NCBI GenBank assembly: GCA_029204225.1
Contig: CM055096.1
Coordinates: forward strand, 65,001-129,000
Direction of reading: 5' to 3'
From: Diphasiastrum complanatum
Lineage: Eukaryota; Streptophyta; Lycopodiopsida; Lycopodiales; Lycopodiaceae
DNA length: 64,000 nucleotides
Below the pieces are notes generated by a model. That model did not search any database. It was given only the letters and a program-made list of their open reading frames with translations, and had not been told where the DNA came from. Position 1 is the stretch's first letter, and every line of letters starts with the position of its first letter. The translations under genes and the position numbers were made by a program. Shown here in pieces: positions 1 through 9,583 of this stretch.

Positions 1-1
1 A

Positions 2-742
2 ACTACAAGAAGTAATGAAAGATCCTTCAAGGACATTACTCTCTATAGAAAGCTAATAGGATCTCTTATATGGTTAACCATCACAAGACCTGATCTAAGC
101 TTTGTGGTTGGTAAACTAAGTCAATTTATGCAAGATCCTAGTGAGGCTCATTGGAAGCTAGGAAAGAGAGTACTTAGATACATCTCGGGATCTAGAGATT
201 TTGGCATCTTGTATGGAGGTACTACACCTAACCTTTGTGGATTTTCAGATTCAGATTTTGCAGGTGATCAAATGGATAGGAAGTCAACAAGTGCCTTTGC
301 AATCTATCTTGGAGATGGAGTGGTCTCATGGCTATCAAAGAAGCAACCAACTATCTCTCTATCTTCCACCGAAGCCGAGTACAAGGCATTAACAACATGC
401 ACCAAGGAGATTCTTTGGATCAAGAGGATGTTATTGGATCTTCACTTGCTGGAACCAGAGAAGACTCCAATCATACTTTGTGATAACCTTTCAGCCCAAA
501 GCTTGGCAAGCAATCCTGTTTTTCATGCAAGGAGCAAGCACATTGAGATTGCTCACCATTTTGTGAGAGATCAAGTCATTGCCAAAGAGGTGGAGCTTCA
601 ACATGTCTCTTCAAAGGAGTGTGTGGCTGATATCTTCACCAAACCATTGGGAAAGGACCTATATTTAATGCATAGATCTAATCTTGGAATGTGCTCAAAG
701 ACTATGTTGAAACTAGCATCCAATGTTGAAGAGGGAGTGTGA
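2..742 (+). CDS. Copia element A: end of reverse transcriptase and RNase H (5' truncated by window edge)
   Basis: The frame is open from base 2 to the stop at 740-742, so the protein continues off the left edge. The first 40 codons are the RT/RNase H connection of Ty1/copia pol (YRKLIGSLIWL, TRPDLSF, LSQFMQDPS). The RNase H domain follows, with its acidic residues in the usual settings: SDSDFAGD, SSTEAEYKAL and CDNLSAQSLA. The typical copia tail HARSKHIEIAHHFVRD, then DIFTKPLGKD, closes it. The last codons (KLASNVEEGV) run through the polypurine tract into the LTR. No stop or frameshift is seen, so this looks like a fairly young copy. Gag, protease, integrase and most of RT lie outside the window. 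It would supply reverse transcription to its own RNA and, by inference, to element B. Confidence 0.93.
   Translation, partial: TTRSNERSFKDITLYRKLIGSLIWLTITRPDLSFVVGKLSQFMQDPSEAHWKLGKRVLRYISGSRDFGILYGGTTPNLCGFSDSDFAGDQMDRKSTSAFAIYLGDGVVSWLSKKQPTISLSSTEAEYKALTTCTKEILWIKRMLLDLHLLEPEKTPIILCDNLSAQSLASNPVFHARSKHIEIAHHFVRDQVIAKEVELQHVSSKECVADIFTKPLGKDLYLMHRSNLGMCSKTMLKLASNVEEGV
728..737 (+). other. Polypurine tract of element A
   Basis: The purine run GAAGAGGGAG lies directly before the LTR start TGTGAAAATT. The same run precedes the 3' LTR of element B at 8927-8936. It would prime plus-strand DNA synthesis. The pol stop codon lies inside the LTR start. Confidence 0.8.
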
Positions 743-1392
743 AAATTGTCAACATTTCCTAGCTAGTTTGAGGCCTAAATTGGCTAAAATTGTAAATAGT
801 TTTGGTTCTGGAGTTTCACACGTGTGAACCAGGCCACAATGTTTTTATTTACTGTATTTTTTCAGTATGATGAAGTGTCAAACTTCATACCCTTCAAAAT
901 GAGACCATTTTGATGTATTTTGGTCATATAAGCCATTTTTAGCTATTTTTCCTATATAGGGAATATCTAGGGTCAAGTACCTTCTAGAGAGAGGAGAGAG
1001 AGTCATCTTCCTCATCCATAAATAGTAGGGAAGTCGTGGAGAACAGGTTGGAGAAACCTTTTGTATGCTTCATTGAGATCAATAGATCATTGTCATTGTT
1101 TCTTCCTCCATTGAGAGCATTGTTGTGTGTATTGTCTTCAAGCTATTGTGTATGATCTTAGGTGCTTTCCAAAAGTGGTAGGCTGATGTATTATGGACTG
1201 TATAATGCTATTTTGGGCCGCACTTGATGTTTATGGAAGTTTCCATTTGTGATAAATGCTTTTTGATCAAGTTCTTTGCATTCTAGGTAGCATAGAATGT
1301 GTTGCCAATTCCTAGCTTATGTAGTTTGGAGTGCAAGCATTCAAGCCAATGATCTTGGAGTTTAGATCCACTTAGGATCTGTATTTTTCACA
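738..1392 (+). repeat. 3' LTR of copia element A
   Basis: The 655-bp LTR starts TGTGAAAATTG after the polypurine tract and ends ATTTTTCACA. The end is fixed by comparison with the 5' LTR of element B, where the same sequence stops at the primer site. From about 1147 to the end it matches the B LTRs almost base for base; before that it is clearly diverged. It holds the palindrome TTCACACGTGTGAA around 818-832 (G-box core CACGTG), a GA-rich run near 988-1003 and a weak TATA-like ATAAATAG near 1018. The 5' partner and target duplication lie outside the window. Confidence 0.88.
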
Positions 1393-2103
1393 GGTTGTAC
1401 ATATGATTTAATTCAAGTTCTAGTGGCTGAAAAGGCCAAAAACTAGTTTTCTAGACATATGACACATGGCATCAATCTATTGATTGCATGAGCCACATCC
1501 TTTGGTTAGGTGTCATATCCCATGTGTAGAGGACAGCTCACATGTGTGGAATAAGCTGAAGTAGGCGAATTTTGACTTCTAGAAGATTTCCAAATAGATC
1601 TCCATATAGAAGGAAAATGGACCAAAAGTGCTCAAAATAGAAGGTTTTGTCCAAGTGTCAGTTTTGCATGATGAATCATCATATGACAAAGCAGCTTCAC
1701 ACATGTGGGATCAGAGGGATGATCAGTACCACGAGCTCTCACTTATTGTATATATAGAGCCACATTTGGCCATAATCAATGTGAGACACCAATCTTGGTT
1801 TTGGAAGCAATTTTGAGTGATTCTCTCCATTTGTCTACATTTCTTTTGATTGTTTTGAGGTTCTATCAATGTGTACTTGATTTTCAGGTTGGAGTCCGTA
1901 CTCAGACAGTGTTTCACACATGTGAAACCAAAAAGTACACTTGCCTTCAATTACTGATTGTTCTTGTTAGAATTTTGTGTCTAGGATTGATCTAGATTGA
2001 TCTTAATCTGAAGTAGATTGATAGATCAAGTAATCTGACAACCAATCCCTCTTGAGGATCAGATTAGGATCCACTCTTGGTCCTTTTTGTACTTTTTTGA
2101 ACA
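1393..2103 (+). repeat. Probable 5' LTR of another copia element (H); start not resolved
   Basis: The end is set by a clear Met-tRNA primer site at 2104 preceded by ...TTTGAACA. A TATA-like run (TGTATATATAG) sits near 1747-1757, consistent with a U3/R promoter, and palindromes of the form CACA(T/C)GTGTG occur near 1540 and 1916. I cannot fix the left boundary. The sequence touches the end of the element A LTR at 1393, so A may have inserted in or next to it. No coding sequence is seen. Confidence 0.5.
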
Positions 2104-2117
2104 TGGTATCAGAGCCA
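2104..2117 (+). other. Primer binding site of copia element H
   Basis: TGGTATCAGAGCCA is the complement of the 3' end of plant initiator-Met tRNA, the standard primer site of plant copia elements. It lies just after a CA-ended sequence and so marks an LTR end at 2103. Confidence 0.85.
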
Positions 2118-3000
2118 AGTACAAGAGGTTTTGTTGAAAATGATAGGGTTGATCCAAATCAAAGCCAAAATTAGCAAGTTTTAGGAAACTAGTCAAATTT
2201 TGGGTAGCGAGTTGGATTTGAGAGATATTCTCGAAATTTTTGGACCAGAACTTGTTGTGGGCTGTAGGAACCCTTTTCACACGTGTGAGGCCGTACAGCT
2301 CCGATTTTGGCTGAGAAAATTCAAAAATTTGTACAATTTGACTCACACACCCAATTTGAGCGATTTTTGGTGCAAAATCAAGCATTTTCTATAGAGAATC
2401 TAATCCCTTGATTAGTTTTTGGATTAGATCAGCCAAGAAATTAAATTTAAAGCTTGAATTAGGTGCATTAATTGATTATCTCTGATTTTTTGAGTGCAGA
2501 TTTTGCTAAAAATCATAGATTAAGGAGTGATATGCAAGGTGAGAGGATGAAATCCATTGTACCATCACTCTAGATTTGTTCAAGAGTGATAGGGTCAAGT
2601 TTAGAAGCATCAATTTGCTAGAAAACATCCTTGGATCTGTCCTCCAAGTGAAACCTGTGAGAGTTTCTAGTGCATATAGAGCATCTATGCAAATCTTTTG
2701 TAGAATTTGACATAGATTGGCTTAAATTGAGAGTTCTAGAAAAGAGATTGAGATCCAAGTCAATTGTTCAACCTTACTCAATTTGTTTGAGTGATTGTAA
2801 GGTTTGAAAAGAGTCATTAAGGTGTGTATGACAAATGTGTAGAGAGAGATCCAATTTTCTAAGAGTTCCTTCCTTTGTAGAGGGCAAGATCTAGAAGCTC
2901 ATTATGTGTTGTTATTGGTGGAGAGTTTGTCTCTTCCTAGGTGATCAAATCTTTCTAAGTGGCATTAGCTCTTTGAAGCACAATATTTTATTGAGAAAAG
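2118..3000 (+). mobile_element. Leader remnant of copia element H, truncated at 3000
   Basis: This is non-coding sequence after the primer site, with no open frame of note. It carries another CACACGTGTGAGG palindrome near 2278. At about 3001 the sequence switches abruptly to the gypsy leader also found at 59756 onward, so the rest of element H is missing at this junction. Confidence 0.5.
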
Positions 3001-4029
3001 AGGGTTCTCTGGTGCGAGGGTTGGCTATGCGAGGGTTCTTTAGCTATTTTGCAGACAAAAAATCTTGATATCTCTCAGATAATTGGGAAATAACTCTCAC
3101 AAGGATCAAAGGAGCTGAATCTAGTCTTGATCTGACTCTAAAAATCTCTACGATAGTTAACTCTCGCAATAAGTGGAAATTTCACTGTTTGCAAGGGGTC
3201 AAAACCACTAATTTTACTTGATCTTCACCAATAATCAGTACTAACTCTCACAGGCTTTATCACTAATGGAAATTGTCATTCTTGATCAATTGGAGTGGTC
3301 TGCGAGAGTTTTCTCTGAATGTTGGATCTTCACTATTTAGTGATTTTTTAACACTTAAACCCAATTTTCTGCTCACTAGCTCTCGTAGACTCTTTTGTGT
3401 CCTGGTCTCACTGAGATGGAACTTTAAAATTCTCTGCAAGGGTTCTTGCCCACTAGAACTGAAAATTTTAGTGTCTAGGAGGGACTTTGGTATTTTCCCA
3501 TCTTTTTTTCACTGGAAACTCTCGCACAGGCACTTAGACAGTGAACTAACTCTCGCAAGTTTCTCTGTAACCTAGTCTCACTGAGATGGAACTTCAGAGG
3601 GCTCTGTGAGAGTTCTGGTGAAGATTTGCATTTTTTTTGAATTTTTTATGGTTTTTCTCTATTTTTTTTTTTAAACTGCTTCGAACTAACTCTTGCAAAC
3701 TTTTATGCAGGTCCAGGACAGTACCCTAGAGCTGCTGCCAGTTATGCGAGGGTTAACTCTCACTAGTTTTGGAGAAAATAAAATATGATCAAAAATTTGG
3801 CATTTTTTCCCTCCAAATGTAGATTGGTGTGTTTTTTTTTGGTTTTTTTACTGGTTGGCTTGGATTTCAAGCCCTTAGAGGCTGTTCAAGGCCTCCTCTA
3901 TCCTCTCACACCTCCGCTAGCTGTGAACAATCCATACATAGAAAAATACAGAAAACTAACTCTAAACGCCCAAAAATCTACCTAAAACTACTCCAAAAAG
4001 CAAGAAATAGCTAAAATGCAGCTATACTA
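3001..4029 (-). mobile_element. Gypsy 5' leader (truncated), G3 type, left part split by element B
   Basis: It aligns through its length with 59756-60780 at high identity. Read on the minus strand it follows the LTR at 9623-10483 and its degenerate primer site, so it is the untranslated leader of a minus-strand gypsy element. It is rich in the 10-mer TGCGAG(A/G)GTT and its reverse complement AACTCTCGCA. Gag should lie to the left but is cut off at 3001. The right edge at 4029 is the insertion point of element B. Confidence 0.8.
4025..4029 (+). repeat. Left target site duplication of element B (TACTA)
   Basis: TACTA directly precedes the 5' LTR and recurs directly after the 3' LTR at 9584-9588. 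The unoccupied homologous site near 60778-60783 carries it once. Confidence 0.93.
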
Positions 4030-4676
4030 TGTGAAAATTGTCAACATTTCCTTGTCTAGTTTTAGGCCAAAATTGCTAAAAATGGCACATAGTTTAGGAT
4101 TTGACTTTTCACACGTGTGAAACAGGTCTAGATATTTTTAGTAAGTGTATTTTTTCAGTATGAAGAAGTGTCAAACTTCAAGACCTTCGAAATGAGTCCA
4201 TTTTCATGTATTTTGGACATATATGCCAATTTTACCTATATAGGGCATATTTTAGGTAAGGAGGGTCTAGAGAGAGGAGAGAGAGTCATCTCTCTCAGCT
4301 ATATATAGCAGGTAGGCCGTGGAGAAACAGGTTGGAGCAGATCCATTGTATTCATTTGCTTAATGAGAGATTTTTCTATTGGGTTCTCCTTCCATTGTTG
4401 GCATTGTGTAGTGATTGAGTTCAAGCTTTGTGTGTATGATCTTAGGTGCTTTCCAAAAGTGGTAGGCTGATGTATTATGGACTGTATAATGCTATTTTGG
4501 TCCGCACTTGATGTTTATGGAAGTTTCCATTTGTGATAAATGCTTTTTGATCAAGTTCTTTGCATTCTAGGTAGCATAGAATGTGTTGCCAATTCCTAGC
4601 TTATGTAGTTTGGAGTGCAAGCATTCAAGCCAATGATCTTGGAGTTTAGATCCACTTAGGATCTGTATTTTTCACA
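4030..4676 (+). repeat. 5' LTR of element B
   Basis: It runs from TGTGAAAATTG to ATTTTTCACA, 647 bp. A TATA box (CTATATATAG) near 4305-4314 sets the U3/R region. The palindrome TTCACACGTGTGAA (about 4110-4123) lies about 190 bp upstream of it and could act as an enhancer through its G-box core. The GA-rich AGAGAGGAGAGAGAG precedes the TATA box. The last 245 bp are nearly identical to the element A LTR; the first 400 are not. Confidence 0.95.
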
Positions 4677-4690
4677 TGGTATCAGAGCTG
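4677..4690 (+). other. Primer binding site of element B
   Basis: TGGTATCAGAGC follows the LTR end without a gap and matches initiator-Met tRNA priming, as in most plant copia elements. Confidence 0.93.
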
Positions 4691-5848
4691 GTTGGCTTCT
4701 ATTCATAGTAAGTATTCCATTTTTGGTGATATTTGGATGTTTGATCAAGTTCTAGCATGATTTTGCATTGCTTTGTTGATCAAATCTTACTAACCTTTGT
4801 TTTGTGAGTTGAACTTGTGGATCAAAAGCATATTTCAGGTCTATTGAAGATCAGAGGCTGAAAAGAAACTATTTTGGATCAGATCATAACACCTAATCAT
4901 TTGTGATTGTGAGGCTTGTGCATATTCAATACTAACAATGTTCTTTTCAATCCTATTGTTGACAATCTCCATTCTTGGATGAACACTCTCCTTAAGTGGA
5001 TGAAACTTCTCCTTAAGTGGATGACAAATGCTCTTTTGAGTGAGTTGTAATTCTCCTAAAGGCTGAGCAAAGCTCCCATTTGGATGAAAGATCCCCTTTT
5101 TGGGTGAACATATTGCAAGCTCCATTGTGAAGAGCATATTGTAAAGATTGTCATCAATTTTGGCATAATTTTTGGTGTACTTTGTTGAGCATGTAAGTAA
5201 CTCTCCTTATGTAATTTGATTGGAGCATTTGCTGGAAGGTGTTAACCATTATGCAAGTGTGTTTTCAGGTTCTTAACAGGTTGAGGAACATTCTCATGTG
5301 AAGTGATCTTAGATCTACATCTAAACACCAAGATTTGACAAGATAGTGAAGCTAGTCTTGTGATTCACTAAGTGTGCTCATTCATTCACCTCTAAATCTT
5401 GTATTTATCACTTGATGGAGTTTATAAACTTTTAGAAGTGTGGTTTACATGTGGTTTTACAGGTTGAATCAATATCTTAGTGTGTTGATCATATGTTGAT
5501 CAAGTTTGTTCATTACTAGGTAATCTTGGCATCCTAGTTTTGGGTATTTTCTAAGAATGCAAGTAACTCTTCACACCATAACTTGATTTGGTCACTTGCT
5601 GGAAAGTTTGAGAGCTTAAGCAAGAGTGTGTTCAGGTTGGTTTGAGTTTGTAATCCATTCTTAGTGTGTGCAAAGTGTTGCATGTGTTTCAATCTTCCTT
5701 TCTATGCTTGAAAGCCAAATAGTTTCAAGATAGAGGTCATTTAGGGTTCTAAATCTTTTAAGATCTTCTCCTTCTTCATTTATTGAGAGAAAGGAGAGTG
5801 CTAGGTGCATTAGAACAGAGCCTAAGGACACAAGAAGATTTTAGCATC
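4691..5848 (+). other. Long leader of element B
   Basis: About 1.16 kb separates the primer site from the first gag Met codon, which is long for a copia element. No gene is seen. It holds short repeats: CTCCTTAAGTGGATGA-type units at about 4990-5030, and a longer imperfect direct repeat (AGTAACTCT...TTGCTGGAA...GTGT(T)TTCAGGTT) near 5190-5275 and again near 5560-5640. The leader probably holds the packaging signal. Confidence 0.7.
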
Positions 5849-8101
5849 ATGACATCCAATGGTGGAATCATGTTGGAAGCTAAAGAGAGGTTAAACTCTA
5901 CAAACTATTCAACTTGGAAAGTGAGGATGGAGTCTTTACTAGAGTTGAATGAGCTAATGGATATAGTTGTGGGAATTGAAGAAAGACCTCTAATTCTTCA
6001 AGAGCAACTAAATTTTGATAGAAGGGCTAAAAGAGCCTTACATATCATAAAGATGAATGTTACCAATGAACTTCTTAAAGAAGTTGGTAAATGTACTTCT
6101 TCAAGTGAAGCATGGAATGCTTTGAAGAAGATCTATGAGTCCAAATCCACATCTAGGGTTCTCACCCTAAGAAGGCAAATCTTCCAAAGTTGTCAAAGAG
6201 AGGGAGAGAGTGCACATTCATTTGTCTTGAAGGTTAAATCCTTGGATGATGATCTAGCATGCATAGATGAAAGCATAAAGGATGGGGAACTAGTTCAAGT
6301 CATGTTGAATGGTTTGCTTGATGAACATTCTAACCTTGTACAATGCTTTGCTATACAAAAGTCCTTGCCAAGTGTCAATGACTTGCAAGAGATCTTGGTG
6401 GCTGAAGAGCATAGGTTGCAAGCCAAAGGTGGTGGTGCATCAACACAAGGTGGAGATGAAGAAGCTCTTTTCACAAAGGGCAAGTTCAAAGGCAAGTGGT
6501 CCAAGCAAGGTAGTTTGGAGCATGGAAAGCATTCTTCTTCTTTGCAAAGTAGGAAGCAAGATAAGTCCAATTTCAAATGTTTTTATTGTGGAGTGAAAGG
6601 ACATTTTGCAAATGAATGCCATAAGAAACAAAATGCTAGATCTAGGTTGAGATCTAATGTACTTCTTGGAGATGATAATTGTTGTGCTAACTTGGCAAGC
6701 TTTGGTGAATCTATGGTCAATTTTTTGGATCCATTGGATCTTGAAGATGGACTAGTGCTACCTACTAGTCAAATGGAGTCATGTGGAGCTAAATTAGCAT
6801 CATGTTTGTACTCTTCTACTCATGGACTTCCAAGGCTTGGTGGTTCTTCAATGGTGCTAGATGGCAAGTGCAAAAATGGAAAAGGTAAGGAAGGAGCTAA
6901 CTTCATCAATGGAGTTGATGAAGATTCTTCTTTGGAAGTGATTGTTGCTAATGACTTGTTTGTTCATATGGAAAAAGATGGAGATGCTAAGTGTCATTCT
7001 TTGCAAGAAGATGGTTGTTCTTCTAATTCTTTTCATATTGATGTATGTAATCATGTGGGAAAAGATGATGGTGCTTTGAGCATGCTTGAAGGAAATGGTT
7101 CTTTTACATCTTTTTGTGATAAAGTCATTTGTGCAACAAGTGGTGTCACAATTCTTCATAAAAAGAGTAGATCAAAGGTTTCTATCATGAGACTTGGTGA
7201 GGGAGATCACAAGTCAAAAGGAAGAGAAGTATGTGAAGTGTTCAAAGTAGGATGTACTTTGAATGATGTTTTTATGAACGATAGTGAGGAAGAATCATTA
7301 TCATATGACTCATTACCTAAATCATTGAGTAGAAGTTCATGTTTGAAAAGAGAGAGTACTTCAATCACTCTTATGTTGAAGGTACTAAGGATTCTTTTCT
7401 TGGCTTCTAATATTCAAGAGTCTTCTACTTCTTATGGTGCAACTATCAAGAGGGAGGTTTCTAACTTTTGTGGTGCTAGCATTAAGAGGGAGTCTTGTGA
7501 AGGAAAGGGCAATGGAAGAGTGGTTCTTGGGAAGATTCAAAGCATGGATCTAACATCTCTTCATCAACTCAAAGCATTCTATGATTGTGGTGGATTGTTC
7601 ATTCATGGTCAAGATGGCAAAAGGTTGGTTGAAGAAGACTACATGGAGCAACTCAAGTGGCAACTTCTTCAAGGCAAGGGAGATATCATTGGTGAGCTTA
7701 TTGAGGTTTGTTATGAACTCAAGAGGGCTGTTTTGATTAGGTTTGATACTCATCTTCACCTACTCTACTTCATGTTAAATGGAAATGTTGGAATCTATCT
7801 TTTGGTTTATGATGGTGGCATTGTTTTCACTAACTATAGTGAAGGGTCAAATTTGAGCATTGATGAGATCTTGTGGGATCTTAATCATGTGTTTGAGAGG
7901 GAGTATCTTCAGAGTTTCAGATCTGAAGATGTTCACATATGCAAGATCTTTGATGTCTTATTGGAAGATCAAGAGGTTGATCTTGGATTGCTTCATCAAC
8001 ACCAAGAGACAAGTGGCAATTCGAAGCTAGTGAAAAGCATCAAAGAAGAGACAAATGGTCAAGGCATTTTGGATCTGTTTTTACAGGTTCTTGAAGGTTA
8101 A
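5849..8101 (+). CDS. Gag-like protein of element B, 750 residues
   Basis: The first in-frame Met is at 5849; the frame is open upstream without an ATG. Residues 1 to about 215 match copia gag (UBN2 type): NYSTWKVRMESLL, LHIIKMNV, EAWNALKKIYES, LTLRRQIF. A zinc knuckle CX2CX4HX4C (CFYCGVKGHFANEC) lies at 244-257, after a Lys/Gly/Ser-rich stretch. From about 263 the protein leaves the known pattern: a module starting ARSRLRSNVLLGD (also in fragment D at 17155-18143), then about 400 residues with no recognised family. There is no protease DSG, integrase or RT motif. The usual role of gag is to coat and package the element RNA; the C-terminal part may be spacer or something new. The stop is TAA at 8099-8101, and the same frame stays open after it. 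Confidence 0.85.
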   Translation: MTSNGGIMLEAKERLNSTNYSTWKVRMESLLELNELMDIVVGIEERPLILQEQLNFDRRAKRALHIIKMNVTNELLKEVGKCTSSSEAWNALKKIYESKSTSRVLTLRRQIFQSCQREGESAHSFVLKVKSLDDDLACIDESIKDGELVQVMLNGLLDEHSNLVQCFAIQKSLPSVNDLQEILVAEEHRLQAKGGGASTQGGDEEALFTKGKFKGKWSKQGSLEHGKHSSSLQSRKQDKSNFKCFYCGVKGHFANECHKKQNARSRLRSNVLLGDDNCCANLASFGESMVNFLDPLDLEDGLVLPTSQMESCGAKLASCLYSSTHGLPRLGGSSMVLDGKCKNGKGKEGANFINGVDEDSSLEVIVANDLFVHMEKDGDAKCHSLQEDGCSSNSFHIDVCNHVGKDDGALSMLEGNGSFTSFCDKVICATSGVTILHKKSRSKVSIMRLGEGDHKSKGREVCEVFKVGCTLNDVFMNDSEEESLSYDSLPKSLSRSSCLKRESTSITLMLKVLRILFLASNIQESSTSYGATIKREVSNFCGASIKRESCEGKGNGRVVLGKIQSMDLTSLHQLKAFYDCGGLFIHGQDGKRLVEEDYMEQLKWQLLQGKGDIIGELIEVCYELKRAVLIRFDTHLHLLYFMLNGNVGIYLLVYDGGIVFTNYSEGSNLSIDEILWDLNHVFEREYLQSFRSEDVHICKIFDVLLEDQEVDLGLLHQHQETSGNSKLVKSIKEETNGQGILDLFLQVLEG

Positions 8102-8923
8102 AGTAAGGTCTTTGGAGCTGCAAGGAAGTGTCTTCTTACTCTACCTCACTTGCCTAATCTCATGTATGAACATTGTTATGTCAATGTGTTGAAATTGTCA
8201 AATTTCAATAAAACTAGTTCCATAGTTTTGCATCCTTTGGATCTTGGAGATGGAATAGTTATCATTGCTGGTTTGTATGATCAAGTACATGAATTCATTC
8301 AGATCTTGAAAGGTATTGAAGTGGTCAATATGTTTTCTTTTGAACAAAGTTCAAGATCTAGTATTCTAGTGTTGGCAAATTGGCAACTTGTTGACATTGT
8401 AGGATCAAGCGTTGTGTGCAAATCTTGTGGAGGTACTTCAAGTATTTCAAGTTCAGGTTTTGGTCATTCAAATGGAGTAGGGAACACATCTTTTTGGCAT
8501 TCATTCACTCAAAGGCTTTCATGGATTGAAGATCTACAAAGGCAAGGTGGTGATGGAAGTTCATTCATGGAGATACATGTTGCATTCACTATATGTATAG
8601 TGAAATGTGGAGGAGGCATGCAAACACTTGTTGATCACTTTCATTTACAACTTGTTTGCTGCTATTTTACAGAGAAACCAGAGATGGATACATGGAGGAA
8701 TTCATTAATTGAGATTCTATGTTCTTTTACATGTACCATTTTTATGATTCTATGTAAAATTGATGTAAGAAATAGTGAAGCATCCTATATGGACACTATT
8801 ATCTATATCAATTATGTTGTGTCCTATTTTGTACATATTAGGATCCCTGAGAAGAGATCTATTCTGATGATGGAGATCATTCTTAAGTTGGAACAAAGTA
8901 GTGTTGTAAAACTAGCAAGTTAA
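8102..8923 (+). CDS. In-frame continuation of the element B gene after one stop codon
   Basis: After the TAA at 8099-8101 the same frame is open for 273 codons to the TAA at 8921-8923. The product is not recognised; it holds a short Cys pair (CKSCGG) and hydrophobic stretches near its end. The last codons (VVKLAS, then VEEGV after the stop) match the end of the RNase H gene of element A (KLASNVEEGV) in the same position relative to the LTR. So this is the old 3' end of a pol-type frame. It could be translated by readthrough, or the upstream stop may be a single recent mutation. Confidence 0.6.
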   Translation, partial: SKVFGAARKCLLTLPHLPNLMYEHCYVNVLKLSNFNKTSSIVLHPLDLGDGIVIIAGLYDQVHEFIQILKGIEVVNMFSFEQSSRSSILVLANWQLVDIVGSSVVCKSCGGTSSISSSGFGHSNGVGNTSFWHSFTQRLSWIEDLQRQGGDGSSFMEIHVAFTICIVKCGGGMQTLVDHFHLQLVCCYFTEKPEMDTWRNSLIEILCSFTCTIFMILCKIDVRNSEASYMDTIIYINYVVSYFVHIRIPEKRSILMMEIILKLEQSSVVKLAS

Positions 8924-8926
8924 GTT

Positions 8927-8936
8927 GAAGAGGGAG
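8927..8936 (+). other. Polypurine tract of element B
   Basis: GAAGAGGGAG lies directly before the 3' LTR, identical to the tract of element A. Confidence 0.88.
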
Positions 8937-9583
8937 TGTGAAAATTGTCAACATTTCCTTGTCTAGTTTTAGGCCAAAATTGCTAAAAATGGCACATAGT
9001 TTAGGATCTGACTTTTCACACGTGTGAAACAGGTCTAGATATTTTTAGTAAGTGTATTTTTTCAGTATGAAGAAGTGTCAAACTTCAAGACCTTCGAAAT
9101 GAGTCCATTTTCATGTATTTTGGACATATATGCCAATTTTACCTATATAGGGCATATTTTAGGTAAGGAGGGTCTAGAGAGAGGAGAGAGAGTCATCTCT
9201 CTCAGCTATATATAGCAGGTAGGCCGTGGAGAAACAGGTTGGAGCAGATCCATTGTATTCATTTGCTTAATGAGAGATTTTTCTATTGGGTTCTCCTTCC
9301 ATTGTTGGCATTGTGTAGTGATTGAGTTCAAGCTTTGTGTGTATGATCTTAGGTGCTTTCCAAAAGTGGTAGGCTGATGTATTATGGACTGTATAATGCT
9401 ATTTTGGGCCGCACTTGATGTTTATGGAAGTTTCCATTTGTGATAAATGCTTTTTGATCAAGTTCTTTGCATTCTAGGTAGCATAGAATGTGTTGCCAAT
9501 TCCTAGCTTATGTAGTTTGGAGTGCAAGCATTCAAGCCAATGATCTTGGAGTTTAGATCCACTTAGGATCTGTATTTTTCACA
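8937..9583 (+). repeat. 3' LTR of element B
   Basis: It has the same length (647 bp) and ends as the 5' LTR. The visible differences are GGATCT versus GGATTT near 9008 and GGGCC versus GGTCC near 9409. At the second site this copy agrees with the element A LTR. It would supply the polyadenylation region. Confidence 0.95.

Larger units (their letters stand above)
4030..9583 (+). mobile_element. Element B: complete gag-only (TR-GAG-like) non-autonomous copia LTR retrotransposon
   Basis: All structural parts are present: 647-bp LTRs at 4030-4676 and 8937-9583, a Met-tRNA primer site, a polypurine tract, and a TACTA target duplication at 4025-4029 and 9584-9588. The two LTRs differ, by eye, at about two positions (one in U3 and one near 4500/9409), so insertion was recent. 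The internal region codes for one gag-like protein with a zinc knuckle. No protease, integrase, RT or RNase H motif is visible in any frame. The uninterrupted target survives at about 60775-60790. LTRs and terminal coding sequence tie it to element A, the likely source of enzymes. Non-autonomous elements that keep only gag are known in plants as TR-GAG elements. Confidence 0.93.

Noticed and set aside
1628-2394. Several 60-110 codon frames in both strands around the element H LTR
   Set aside because: They lie in LTR and leader sequence, overlap each other and have no recognised domain.
3273-4014. Frames of 60-100 codons in the gypsy leader (also 60024-60705)
   Set aside because: They recur at both leader copies but are not kept in frame against G2 and encode low-complexity repeats of the 10-mer motif.
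8150-8923. Calling the continuation after the element B stop a separate gene with its own start
   Set aside because: There is no well-placed ATG near its beginning and the frame is the same as gag with no stop in between; it is better described as an in-frame continuation.
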